From Hydrogenophaga sp. (GTDB lineage: Bacteria > Pseudomonadota > Gammaproteobacteria > Burkholderiales > Burkholderiaceae_C): a stretch of DNA of 64,000 bases. Below are positions 34,359 to 43,451 of this stretch, one piece after another (positions within the stretch are counted from its first letter, which is position 1; each line of letters begins with the position of its first letter). Location of the stretch: assembly GCF_030373245.1 (NCBI RefSeq), contig NZ_JAUCZF010000006.1, positions 62,001-126,000 on the forward strand, read 5' to 3'. Both the position numbers and the translations under genes were made by a program. The notes under the pieces were generated by a model, which was not told the origin of the DNA, did no database searches, and saw only the letters and a program-made list of their open reading frames with translations.

Positions 34359-37316
34359 ATGTCCGTTCTCGCACGTCAGGTTGTCCTCACTTCACGCAAC
34401 GGACGCCGGACCACTTTCCGGGTGCGTGGTCTGCTGCGCAACGCTGCGTTGGCCGCCAGATTGGCAGCTGCCAGCGCCGACGCCATCGAGATTCGGCTCG
34501 ACACCGGTTCGGTTCGTGTCCTGTTGTCGCCTGAGCGTCCCGAGGCCTTCTGGTTTGAATGGTTGTCGGTGACTGTCGAGGCGCAACTGGGCGCAGCACC
34601 GCCAGCCCCATCGCCGATTGTTCCTGGGCAGCGTGCGGCTATGCGGCGCTTGCGGCCGCCGAAGCCATCGATTGCCGCCGGTATGGCTGTTGCCACTTGG
34701 ACCGATGCGACCCACAGCACGCCAATGCCGCGGCTGCTGGAGGATCTCGGAGACGATGGACAAATCGATCTAGAGAAGGGTTTGTCAAGCGCGCAAGCCG
34801 AGCAGCGTCTGACCCGCAACGGTCCCAACGAAATCCGTGACATCACCGGCCGCAGCACGTCGGAGATCCTGCTCGGCCAGTTCAGGTCGGTACCGGTCGC
34901 GCTGCTTAGCGGCTCGGCCGGACTGGCCTTGGCCACGCGCGCGTTCGTCGACGCAGGGGCCATCGGCACCGTGCTTGCCGCCAACGCCGCGCTGGGCTTC
35001 GTTACCGAGCGGCGCGCTGAAGAAACGGTGTCCAGTCTGCGCAAGCTCGGTCCACGCGAGACGACGGTGTTGCGCGACGGCGTACCGGTCACGATCAATG
35101 CGCGTGACGTGGTCGTGGGCGATGTGCTTGTGCTCAGGCCTGGCGAACCTGTGGCGGCCGACGCCCGTGTCATCCAGGCGCACCGACTGGCGACCAACGA
35201 AGCGGCATTGACTGGCGAGAGCCTGCCGGTGCGCAAGGAACCCGTTGCGTGCTTGCCAGAAGATACGCCGCTGGGGGAGCGCCGCAACATGATCTTCATG
35301 GGCACGGTGGTGTCGGGCGGTGCCGGCCGCGCGGTGGTGGTGGCCACGGCCGAACACGCCGCGCTCGGTCGCATCCGTCAGCTCGCGCAGGGCTCCGAGG
35401 CGCCGCACACGCAACTGCAGCAGGAACTAGACGGCCTCGGGCGGCGCCTGGCGATCGGAGCGGCCGCGCTGTGCGTCGGCGTGTTCGCGATCGGAGCGCT
35501 GCGCGGCCGGCCGCTTCTGCCGCTGCTCCGCACGGCGGTGTCGCTTGGCGTGGCTGCCATCCCCGAAGGTCTACCAACCGTTGCCACCAGCCTGCTGGCT
35601 TCCAGCATCCGTTCGCTGCAGCAGCGCCAGATCTACGCCCGCCGTCTCGACGCCATCGAAAACCTCGGCGCGGTCGACACCGTCTGCTTCGACAAGACCG
35701 GCACGCTGACGCAGAACCGCATGAGCGTGGCGTCCCTGACGCTGGGACTGGACCTGATTGTCCTCGGCGACACGCCGTCGCCGCCTGCCTTGCCCGAGCA
35801 TTGGGTGCGCGTGGCCGCGCTGTGCAACACGGTCGAGCGACCGAATGGTGATACGGCAGGCGCCTGGCAAGGCTCGTCGACCGAGGTCGCGCTGCTCGAG
35901 TTTGCAGCAGCCCAGGGTGCGGATGTGGACCAACTGCGCCGCTGCCATCCGACCCTGGGCGTGCGCCATCGTTCCGAGCACCACCCGTACATGGTGACTC
36001 TGCATGCCTCAGCCGAACGTGGCCTGTTGGTGACTGTGAAGGGGCGACCGGAAGAAGTTCTCGCGCGCTGTGACGCCTGGTTTGACGGGCACCGCATGCG
36101 GTCCTTGAAACCTGCGCAGCGGCGCCACCTGCTTCAGCTGAATGACCGGATGGCCGCGCGCGGTGAGCGGGTACTGGCGCTGGCTATTCGGCAGCAACCG
36201 GACCAGGCCTACGGTGAGACGGTCGGACTGTCCTGGCTCGGGCTGGCAGGGCTTGCCGATCCGCTGCGGCCTGATCTGCCGCAGATGGTTCGACGTTTCA
36301 AGGATGCTGGCATCCGCCCGCTGATGATCACCGGCGACCAGATGGGCACAGCCCAGGCTGTGGCCGATCGCATCGGTCTGGACGGCTTGCAGCCGATAGT
36401 CGATGCAGCGAAACTGCCCGAGTCGGCAGCGCTGATTGCCGACCAGGCCGAGCACTCCAGTGGCTTCGCACGCACCAGCCCTGCGATGAAGCTGGAGATC
36501 GTAAGGGCCTTGCAGCAACGTGGCCATGTGGTGGCGATGACTGGCGACGGCATCAACGATGGACCAGCGCTGAAGACCGCAGATGTCGGCGTCGCGATGG
36601 GCGTCACCGGCACCGACTTCGCCCATGCGATGTCCGACCTCGTGCTGCGCGACGACCACCCGGCCGCGATGCTGGTGGCCATCGAGCAGGGGCGCACCGC
36701 GTTTCTCAACATCAAGAAGTCGGTGCGCTATCTGGTGGCGACCAACCTCAGCGAACTGGCGGCCACGACCATCGCGGTGGCAGCAGGGCTGCCCGACCCG
36801 TATGACCCTCTGGCCCTGCTGTGGACCAACATTGCAACCGACATCTGGCCAGCGATCGCACTCGGCCTGGAGCCGGCCGAGCCGGGCATCCTGCAGCGTC
36901 CGCCGGTTTCGCTTCGCGGTGGATTGCTTGACCGCAGCGAGTGGGGCGCTGTGGCCACGGATGCAGGCGCGATGACGCTGGCCTCGCTGACCAGCTTCGG
37001 CTACGGGCTCGCCCGCTATGGGGCCGGGCCGCAGGCGCGCACACTCGCCTTCATGACGCTGACCTCGTCGCAATTGCTCTACGCGCTCGCGATGCGCTCG
37101 CCGCGGCCCCTGCGCAGTGGTGGTCTGCAGCCGAATCCGATGTTGGGCCGTGCCGTCGGCTGGACACTGGCGGCCCAAGCAGGCACCGTGCTGCTGCCGT
37201 TCGCGCGGCGCATCCTGCGAACGACCCCCATAGGTCCGATCGACGCCGTCGTGGTCGCGGCCACCGCGATGCTGCCGCTACTCACACGCGAACTTCTGAA
37301 GGAGCGCGAGCAATGA
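34359..37316 (+). CDS. P-type ATPase with degenerate N-terminal HMA-like domain (catalytically intact)
   Basis: 985 residues. Residues 1-90 have the fold pattern of an HMA2 domain (FRVRGLLRNAALAARLAA, then RLDTGSVRVLLSPE) without CxxC. Then come a cation-ATPase N domain, NEAALTGESLPVRK, the P2-type M4 motif AIPEGLPTVATSLLAS, the phosphorylation site CFDKTGTLTQNRMS, GRPEEVLARC in the nucleotide domain, TGDGINDGPALKTADVGVAMG and six C-terminal helices. All catalytic motifs are intact. ATG 34359 selected. Its stop overlaps the start of a second P-type ATPase-like gene, so the two should be made together. Confidence 0.9.
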   Translation: MSVLARQVVLTSRNGRRTTFRVRGLLRNAALAARLAAASADAIEIRLDTGSVRVLLSPERPEAFWFEWLSVTVEAQLGAAPPAPSPIVPGQRAAMRRLRPPKPSIAAGMAVATWTDATHSTPMPRLLEDLGDDGQIDLEKGLSSAQAEQRLTRNGPNEIRDITGRSTSEILLGQFRSVPVALLSGSAGLALATRAFVDAGAIGTVLAANAALGFVTERRAEETVSSLRKLGPRETTVLRDGVPVTINARDVVVGDVLVLRPGEPVAADARVIQAHRLATNEAALTGESLPVRKEPVACLPEDTPLGERRNMIFMGTVVSGGAGRAVVVATAEHAALGRIRQLAQGSEAPHTQLQQELDGLGRRLAIGAAALCVGVFAIGALRGRPLLPLLRTAVSLGVAAIPEGLPTVATSLLASSIRSLQQRQIYARRLDAIENLGAVDTVCFDKTGTLTQNRMSVASLTLGLDLIVLGDTPSPPALPEHWVRVAALCNTVERPNGDTAGAWQGSSTEVALLEFAAAQGADVDQLRRCHPTLGVRHRSEHHPYMVTLHASAERGLLVTVKGRPEEVLARCDAWFDGHRMRSLKPAQRRHLLQLNDRMAARGERVLALAIRQQPDQAYGETVGLSWLGLAGLADPLRPDLPQMVRRFKDAGIRPLMITGDQMGTAQAVADRIGLDGLQPIVDAAKLPESAALIADQAEHSSGFARTSPAMKLEIVRALQQRGHVVAMTGDGINDGPALKTADVGVAMGVTGTDFAHAMSDLVLRDDHPAAMLVAIEQGRTAFLNIKKSVRYLVATNLSELAATTIAVAAGLPDPYDPLALLWTNIATDIWPAIALGLEPAEPGILQRPPVSLRGGLLDRSEWGAVATDAGAMTLASLTSFGYGLARYGAGPQARTLAFMTLTSSQLLYALAMRSPRPLRSGGLQPNPMLGRAVGWTLAAQAGTVLLPFARRILRTTPIGPIDAVVVAATAMLPLLTRELLKEREQ

Positions 37317-39442
37317 GCGGCGGTGAAATCCTGCACGAGACCGCGCGCAGACTGCGGCTGGGTGTGGCGCCGGGCGTCGACCTGGACACGCTCGGCGCCA
37401 ACCTGGTGCCACTGCTCGGCGTGCAGTCCGTGCGCATCAATGCCACGCTGCGCTGCGTCGTCGTGCAGCACGACGGCCTTCCCGAAACCCGGGCCGCCGT
37501 GTTGGCCCGCCTGCGTACCCCACCAGAACAAGATAGCGCCCGGACCTCCTTGCACAAACCAAAGCGGCCACGACCTCGGTCACACCGACTGGCCACCGAG
37601 ACGGCTGCGTGGACGCCGGCCGTGCTGGCAGTGGCTGTGCCGGTGCTGCCGCAAGACTGGCGCCGCGGCGCGGCGCTCGGCGCAGTGGTGACGCGCGTGC
37701 TGACCCAGGCCGATCGAATGCGCAATGACCCGGCCGCCGTGCTGCTCGATGCTACGTCGCTGGCATCGCTGGCCCTCAGCGGCCAGCCCCTTGTCGTCTC
37801 GACTTCGGTGCTGCTGCGCATGCTGTCCGAGCGCCTCTCCGGACGTTTGGTGCGCCAGGCGGACGACCTGCTCGACCACCTGCTGCCGACCGCAGCAGCG
37901 CAGTACACCGCGTTGCGTGATCCTGAGGACGGCGGAGACTGGTCATTCTTGCCCTTGCGCTCGCTGCGCGCGGGTGACCGCGTGCGCCTGTTTCGCGGCG
38001 ACGTGGTGCCTGTGGACGGCTGCGTAGTCCAGGGCTCGGCCGTTCTCGTCCCAGCGGCGCAGCGGGGCCAGCCGCGCCTGGTGAGCCTTGGTGACCATGT
38101 GGCATCTGGCGAGCGCTTGCACAAAGGCACGCTCGAACTGCGTGCCGAGGCCGACGCGGCGGCGTCGCGGCTGGAACGCCTGCGAGCCCAGGTGCGACAC
38201 GCCGTCAGTTCACACGAACCGGCGGGCCGCCTGGCACCAGGCATCGAGCGGCTGCTGTCCCTGCCGCTGACCGCATCGGCCCTGGTATTCGGCCTCACAG
38301 GCGACACCGCACGCTCGGCGGCGATGCTGCAGGCCGACCCTCAGCAGGGGCTGGACCTGGCCTTGCCTCTGGCTCGCGAAGCCGCGCTGTACGCACTGGC
38401 ACGCCACGGCTTGCTGACCGCTGGGCTTGAAACCATCGAACGCCTGGCCACGGCGAGCACGCTGGTGCTACAGGACACTGGCGTGCTGTCCAGCGGTCGT
38501 TGGACCATCGAGGCCGTGAACACCGAGGCAGGCGGCGACGCTGAACGGGTGCGCAGCTGGCTGGCCGCGCTGGCCGCCATGCCGCCCGAGGTGCTGGGAA
38601 GCGCGAGTTTCCCCGACCGTGTGGTGCGTCTGTGGGTCCGCCACGGTGCCGTGCTGCGTGTCGACGAACACGAGGTGCATCTGGCCAGCCGGGATCGATT
38701 GCAGAAGGTCTGGGGGCGGCCACCTGGTACCGAGACCCCTTTCACTGTTACCGGACCCATGCGCCGCGAGTTGTTGGTGGTGGCCGCCGGGCGGGTGGTC
38801 GCTCAGGTCGTTCTCGTGAGTGCATTGCGCCCTTCGGCGCTCGACCGCTTGAACGAACTCGCGGCGCTGGGCTTTGATCGCGTCGCCATATTCGTGGAGG
38901 GCGATGGGGGGTGCGGCGGGGAGGCTGGCCCAGCCGCCTGGAGAGGCCAGCAAGGGCTGGAACTTGTCATCGACGAGGCAGGCACTCGTGCCGACTGGCT
39001 CGCCGACGTCGCACGTGACGGCTCACCGCTCGTCATGGTGCATACCGTGCTGCGCGATCTGGTGCCGCCCGGTAGCCTGAGCCTGACCCCGACCGACGCC
39101 GATGCCGGCTCGCACGGTGTGCTGCTTGGCGACCCGCTGACCAGCTTGGTGGTGGCTCGTCGTTTGGCTCAACGCGTGCATCGGCGGCTGCGCTTGCATC
39201 AGGGCACGGCGACGGCTGTCAATGCGGCGCTGATGACAGCCGCCGCCCTGCGCTGGCTGCCGCCGATCGGTACCTCGCTGGTGCACCATGCCTTCGCTCT
39301 GCTGCTCTTGCTGGACAGCCTGCGTGTTGAATCGCTCGAAGCACTGCATCAAGAACCCTTCGCTGCGTTGCGGCAACCTGCGAAGATCCCCCGGCGGCGT
39401 CGAGCCGCCAGATCCGTAACCCAAAGGAGTGATTCCTCATGA
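37313..39442 (+). CDS. Degenerate P1B-type ATPase-like protein lacking the catalytic Asp
   Basis: 709 residues. The HMA2-like start (TARRLRLGVAPGVDLDTLGA, LLGVQSVRINATLRCVVVQH) is followed by an actuator-like region with LRAGDRVRLFRGDVVPVDG, but TGES is gone (SAVLVPAAQRGQ). The membrane stretch LALPLAREAALYALARHGLL lacks the CPC metal site. At the phosphorylation site DKTGTLT reads QDTGVLSS: Gln replaces Asp. TGDGVND is not found. It therefore looks non-catalytic and probably serves as partner or regulator of the upstream ATPase. ATGA overlaps on both sides. Confidence 0.85.
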   Translation: MSGGEILHETARRLRLGVAPGVDLDTLGANLVPLLGVQSVRINATLRCVVVQHDGLPETRAAVLARLRTPPEQDSARTSLHKPKRPRPRSHRLATETAAWTPAVLAVAVPVLPQDWRRGAALGAVVTRVLTQADRMRNDPAAVLLDATSLASLALSGQPLVVSTSVLLRMLSERLSGRLVRQADDLLDHLLPTAAAQYTALRDPEDGGDWSFLPLRSLRAGDRVRLFRGDVVPVDGCVVQGSAVLVPAAQRGQPRLVSLGDHVASGERLHKGTLELRAEADAAASRLERLRAQVRHAVSSHEPAGRLAPGIERLLSLPLTASALVFGLTGDTARSAAMLQADPQQGLDLALPLAREAALYALARHGLLTAGLETIERLATASTLVLQDTGVLSSGRWTIEAVNTEAGGDAERVRSWLAALAAMPPEVLGSASFPDRVVRLWVRHGAVLRVDEHEVHLASRDRLQKVWGRPPGTETPFTVTGPMRRELLVVAAGRVVAQVVLVSALRPSALDRLNELAALGFDRVAIFVEGDGGCGGEAGPAAWRGQQGLELVIDEAGTRADWLADVARDGSPLVMVHTVLRDLVPPGSLSLTPTDADAGSHGVLLGDPLTSLVVARRLAQRVHRRLRLHQGTATAVNAALMTAAALRWLPPIGTSLVHHAFALLLLLDSLRVESLEALHQEPFAALRQPAKIPRRRRAARSVTQRSDSS

Positions 39443-39843
39443 AGATCGAAGATGTGGCCCGCCCGGGCGTGCTCGCACTGGGCATCGTGGGCGTCGCTGC
39501 CACGGCGCTGCTCGGTTTTGCCGCTGGCGTTGCGGTGGCGCGCGACCCCGCAGTCCTGCGTCGTACGGTGCGCGGCTTAGCCCGCAGCATGGAACGCGCG
39601 ACGCTGTTGGCCGCGCAGGCCCGCGAACATGTCGAAGACCTGTGGGCTGAAGCGCGCGAGGAAGCGCTCGCCGAGGTCGATGCAGCTGACTTCGAACGTG
39701 CCGCCACGAGTGCAGCCACGGCAGCACCGGAGACCATGCCGGGCAAGGCAACGCACAAACGGACAAGCCGTTCGCGCAAAGCAATCACACCCCGAAAGTC
39801 AGCGACAGTGAACGCTGCGGATCTGCCCCCAGACCAGGCCTGA
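39439..39843 (+). CDS. Small one-helix membrane protein of the ATPase operon
   Basis: 134 residues. The segment VLALGIVGVAATALLGFAA (about 11-29) forms one membrane helix; an alpha-helical stretch MERATLLAAQAREHVEDLWA and EAREEALAEVDAADFERAAT follows; the tail is Lys/Arg/Pro-rich (KRTSRSRKAITPRKS). Looks like a cytoplasmic coiled membrane-anchored accessory protein, somewhat like DUF5132/YtxH-type proteins, but not assigned. Start overlaps the stop of the ATPase-like gene; no gene follows for 700 bp. Confidence 0.8.
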   Translation: MKIEDVARPGVLALGIVGVAATALLGFAAGVAVARDPAVLRRTVRGLARSMERATLLAAQAREHVEDLWAEAREEALAEVDAADFERAATSAATAAPETMPGKATHKRTSRSRKAITPRKSATVNAADLPPDQA

Positions 39844-40568
39844 AGGGCGGCGGCGCAGCCGTGGTTCCTGACCTGACAACGGCACTGACACATGTGGGTG
39901 AGGACGGTGCCACGGTGGAAACCCAGATGCGCTTGACCCAGCAGCCGCACAGCGCTTCTTTTGTGCCGGTGTACCGCTGGCCAGCAAGGCCAGTGACCCT
40001 GCACTGGCGCGAGGGGCTGGAGGACGTGGCGGGCAATCGGGTGGGAGCGGCCTTTGAAGCGCGGGCGTCTTGAGGGGCTGCAACAATCGAATGTTGCGAC
40101 GCTGCCGGTTGAGACAACATCGCCGTGCGGCGGCAGTTGAACCGAAATCAAACCCCACAGGAGAGAAACGATGGAACACATGGCAGCCGATCTGGACAAG
40201 ATGGTGCGCAGCCTTTGAGCGTAGCCCATGTGACCGCGATGTCGAAAATTGCAGACGCTTTGTAGCGGTCAGCGCGCATCGTGCGTTTACCACCCACAGT
40301 CAGTATTCGCTGCGCACTTGTCCAAGGCATCGGGATGTCGTTTTGAGACTGGGGGTAGGCCTTGGCAGAAAATCAGACGACAGGCTGCAGGCGACCCGGA
40401 GGGGATATCGGGCTGCCAACCTCAAGCCCTAGTTCTGGAATCAGCAGTCTGCAGGCTCTATCGAGCTCACGAGCTGCAAAACTCCCTGGGCTTGTGAGTT
40501 GCGTCAACCCCAGTTGCTTGCCTGGGCTATGGTTCAAATCCGTTCCTTAGGCAACCTGGGAGTCCGTC
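39844..40568. other. 725-bp gap with short frame remnants
   Basis: A 70-codon frame at 39861-40073 ends in WREGLEDVAGNRVGAAFEAR and may be the tail of a lost gene. At 40171-40218 a good AGGAGA site precedes a frame of only 15 codons. Nothing else is supported. Confidence 0.4.
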
Positions 40569-41222
40569 ATGCGACTGCCGTTTTCAGTAGAACAGTTCTT
40601 CGCAATCATCCGCCAGTACAACGAGGCTGTCTGGCCCGCACAAGTGCTGGTCCTGCTGATGGGGTTGGCCGCGATCGCTTTGCTCCTGTGGAAGCGTTCT
40701 TGGAGCAGCGTTGCCATCGCTGGCATCCTCGCGTTGCTTTGGACGTGGATGGGTGTGGCCTACCACCTTGCCTTCTTCACGAGCATCAATCCACTCGCTT
40801 ACGTCTTTGGTGCGATGTCCCTCGTGGGCGCTGCAGTGTTCGTCTGGCTCGGGATGCTCCGCCGCGAACTTGATTTCGTTCCGCGCCGCGACGGGCGAGG
40901 TCTGATGGGTATGGTGCTCGTTGTATTCGCCTTGCTGATCTACCCAGTGTGGTCGTCAATTGCCGGACACGCCTACCCCAACCTCCCCACCTTCGGGCTG
41001 CCATGCCCGACCACGATCTTCACCATCGGCATGCTCGCCATGGCAGTTGGAAGCAAGGTGCGAATCGCGCTCGTCGTACCGATACTGTGGTCGTTCGTTG
41101 GTGGCCAGGCTGCGTTCCTCCTCGATGTCCCTCCAGACTCGGGCCTACTTGTTGCCGGGCTCATCGCTCTTGGGCTGGCGCTGCGATCCGGACGATCCCC
41201 TAGTAGGGCTCCGCAGGTCTGA
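40569..41222 (+). CDS. DUF6064 family membrane protein
   Basis: 217 residues. PFSVEQFFAIIRQYNEAVWP is the N-terminal signature of DUF6064; six or seven membrane helices follow, with PNLPTFGLPCPTTIFTIGML near 135-155 as the most conserved loop. Function unknown. Monocistronic and followed by a strong hairpin at 41241, convergent with the phosphatase gene. Confidence 0.88.
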   Translation: MRLPFSVEQFFAIIRQYNEAVWPAQVLVLLMGLAAIALLLWKRSWSSVAIAGILALLWTWMGVAYHLAFFTSINPLAYVFGAMSLVGAAVFVWLGMLRRELDFVPRRDGRGLMGMVLVVFALLIYPVWSSIAGHAYPNLPTFGLPCPTTIFTIGMLAMAVGSKVRIALVVPILWSFVGGQAAFLLDVPPDSGLLVAGLIALGLALRSGRSPSRAPQV

Positions 41223-41240
41223 AGCCAAGGAATCACTCGG

Positions 41241-41265
41241 CTTGGGCGGAGTCCTTCCGCCCAAG
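41241..41265 (+). terminator. Hairpin between convergent genes
   Basis: CTTGGGCGGA / TCCGCCCAAG, a perfect 10-bp stem with a 5-nt loop GTCCT. No U-run follows, so it may block RNA decay or both transcription directions weakly rather than act as a classic terminator. Confidence 0.6.
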
Positions 41266-41424
41266 CAAAGGCCGCAACTGGCCGCGTGGACGAGGCCCCC
41301 GGGCTTCCGACGTTTCATTGGTACGACGGGCAGTTCAGCCGAACGCGCGATCGATGCCAGGCTCGCAGAGCTGCAGGCGTAGTACCCCCAAAACGGGGCG
41401 GCGGTTTACCCAGCGCGTTGACGC

Positions 41425-43143
41425 TCAGGCCGAAAACTCGCCCGTGAAGCCTTTGGATACCTTGTAGGTCTGCGACTTCACCGTATCTAGGAAGTACCAT
41501 TCGCCCTGCGCGGCTTCCTGCGTGAAATGCATCAGCAGAAAGCCACGACGGAAGGTGTCGGTGAACTTCAGTGTGTCGATCACGCCGCGGAAGATCGCAG
41601 TTGTCTGTGCGGGAGACAAGGTAGCCAGCGCCTGCTCCAAGCCTGGGGAGCTCACGCTGGGGGTGGCAAACTCCTCACCAACCAGGGTTCCATCGATCAA
41701 GCGCAGTTCGTTGTACCAAGCATTGTGGGTATCGCCCGCAAGAGACACCAGTCGCTTGCCCAGTGCGGAAGCTGTGCCCAGCACCATCTCGCGGGCGGCC
41801 GGATAGCCATCCCAGGCATCGAGGTTGTAGCCCAGGCGCGGGTTGGTCCGCGGATCGAGCAAAGCCTGCTGGAGTGGTGTGAGCGCGGCGGGATTGGCGG
41901 CAGCGATGGCCTTGGCGGTGAGGTAATCCTGCACCGCCCGCTCGCCAGCGGCGATGGCCTCGGGGCTGGTATTGGCTGGATTCAGAGCGGTCAGGATGGA
42001 GACCGGAAACTCCATGCGGGCCATCAGCACCTGTTGGCCTAGCACCTGCCAAACGGCGTCGGACTGAATGAACCGCTGCTGCAACCAGTTGAGTTGCTCG
42101 GTGCCAAGCATTTCCCGTGTTGGGGAAGTCAGAGCAGCCAAAGCCTCAGGAGCCGTTTCCGGGTTGACCAAGGAGACGATGTCGATGGGCTGCTCGCGGC
42201 CAAGCAGCCGGGTTTCGAGCATGTGCAGAGACAGCAGGTCTCCGAAGTCGAAGCTGCGATAGCCGCGCTTGAGGTCATTGACATCGGGCGTTCTGATAGG
42301 CATCCACTCGTGATAAGCCTTCAGCGCAGCTGCCACGCGCGTGCCGAATGCACCTTCTTCACCTTCCGTGTGGTTCTCTGCTCCGTCGGTCCAAGTGTCG
42401 TTGGCAATCTCGTGATCGTCCCAGATGGCGATCATCGGGAGACGCGCATGCATCTGCTTGAGGTCGGGGTCGCTGCGGTATTGAGCATAGCGGCGGCGAT
42501 AGTCGTCGAGGCTCAGCAGCTCATTGCGAGGTTGGCTGACTCGGCCGAGCGTACCTGCGTCCTCCGAGGCGTACCCGTCGGCCGCATACTCATAGATGTA
42601 GTCACCCAGGTGCACAGCGTACTGCGCCCCGGCGCGTACTGCCTCGCTGTATGCATGGAAGAAGCCAGCCGGATAATTCGAGCAGCTGAATACCGCAAGT
42701 TTCACGCCTTGCACACCCTTTTCAGGCAGTGTGCGCGTCACACCCACCGGAGAAACGTCGAACAAGGTTCGGAATCTGTAAAAGTAGGTGTGCCCGGGGC
42801 GAAGGTTGGTGGCATCGACCTTGACGGTATGTCCGTTGTCAGGATGCGCAACCGTCCAACCCGATGAGACCACACGGCGAAAACGTGCATCCAGCGACAC
42901 TTCCCAGCGCATTCGGATGGGGATCGGGGTGTGACGCCGGTGCGCGTGAGTCCAGAGGATGACACGGTCCGCTAACGGATCGCCGCTGGCTACGCCATAG
43001 TTGAACTCGATTGGACCGTGTATGCGGCGCCAATGCTTTTCTTCCCGCGCGCTGTGCGAATCGCTCGCCATGACCTTGCCGCTGGTTGCCACAGCCGAAG
43101 CCGAAGCAAGGTGAATCATGAATCGCCGCCGATCGATTGCCAT
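41425..43143 (-). CDS. phoD: Alkaline phosphatase D (PhoD) family protein, Tat-exported
   Basis: 572 residues. The N-terminus DRRRFMIHLASASAVATSG is a twin-arginine signal, so it is exported folded. GVASGDPLADRVILWTH begins the PhoD N domain; HLGDYIYEYAADGY, WDDHEIANDTWTDG and LAGDTHNAWYNEL hold metal-binding residues of the metallophosphatase core; AVFSCSNYPAGFF lies between. ATG 43143 has an AGGAG five bases upstream; an earlier in-frame ATG at 43182 lacks the Tat pattern. Calcium/iron-dependent phosphodiesterase/phosphomonoesterase activity is known for the family. Confidence 0.93.
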   Translation of the reverse strand: MAIDRRRFMIHLASASAVATSGKVMASDSHSAREEKHWRRIHGPIEFNYGVASGDPLADRVILWTHAHRRHTPIPIRMRWEVSLDARFRRVVSSGWTVAHPDNGHTVKVDATNLRPGHTYFYRFRTLFDVSPVGVTRTLPEKGVQGVKLAVFSCSNYPAGFFHAYSEAVRAGAQYAVHLGDYIYEYAADGYASEDAGTLGRVSQPRNELLSLDDYRRRYAQYRSDPDLKQMHARLPMIAIWDDHEIANDTWTDGAENHTEGEEGAFGTRVAAALKAYHEWMPIRTPDVNDLKRGYRSFDFGDLLSLHMLETRLLGREQPIDIVSLVNPETAPEALAALTSPTREMLGTEQLNWLQQRFIQSDAVWQVLGQQVLMARMEFPVSILTALNPANTSPEAIAAGERAVQDYLTAKAIAAANPAALTPLQQALLDPRTNPRLGYNLDAWDGYPAAREMVLGTASALGKRLVSLAGDTHNAWYNELRLIDGTLVGEEFATPSVSSPGLEQALATLSPAQTTAIFRGVIDTLKFTDTFRRGFLLMHFTQEAAQGEWYFLDTVKSQTYKVSKGFTGEFSA

Positions 43144-43156
43144 ACGTACTCCTGGA

Positions 43157-43441
43157 TCAAGCCGAATACTTCCGACCTTCAAGTTTCACCAGGGTGTTTG
43201 CCATTCCCATGTCGCGCTCACTGCAAAAACATGATCCGTTTAGGTTCTTGTCAGGGCCTCGATCCCAACCCATCCAGATTGAACTCGGGCAAAAGCCCAA
43301 CCCTGGGCCGCCGACTCGCTGATGCTGTGCCGAAGGGCAGAGTAGCTGGCGGGGCATCCACAGCGGCGCGGCAAAGGTCAAGACCGCCGATATTGCGAGG
43401 CAGGCCCAGGCTGCCAGCGCGCCCAGAAGGAGTCGGTTCAT
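43157..43441 (-). CDS. Small secreted or membrane-anchored hypothetical protein
   Basis: 94 residues from ATG 43441. The first 30 residues, MNRLLLGALAAWACLAISAV onwards, form a signal peptide or anchor; the mature part has four Cys (LLCPS, LGFCPSS, GSCFCSE). It starts 10 bp after the stop of the oxidoreductase and ends 13 bp before phoD on the same strand, so a place in that operon is possible. No family recognised. Confidence 0.5.
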   Translation of the reverse strand: MNRLLLGALAAWACLAISAVLTFAAPLWMPRQLLCPSAQHQRVGGPGLGFCPSSIWMGWDRGPDKNLNGSCFCSERDMGMANTLVKLEGRKYSA

Positions 43442-43451
43442 CACCAGCCGT

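Noticed and set aside
39861..40073. 70-codon frame after the ATPase operon as a gene
   Set aside because: No ribosome site and no recognised fold apart from a tail-like WREGLEDVAGN stretch; kept only as a possible remnant.
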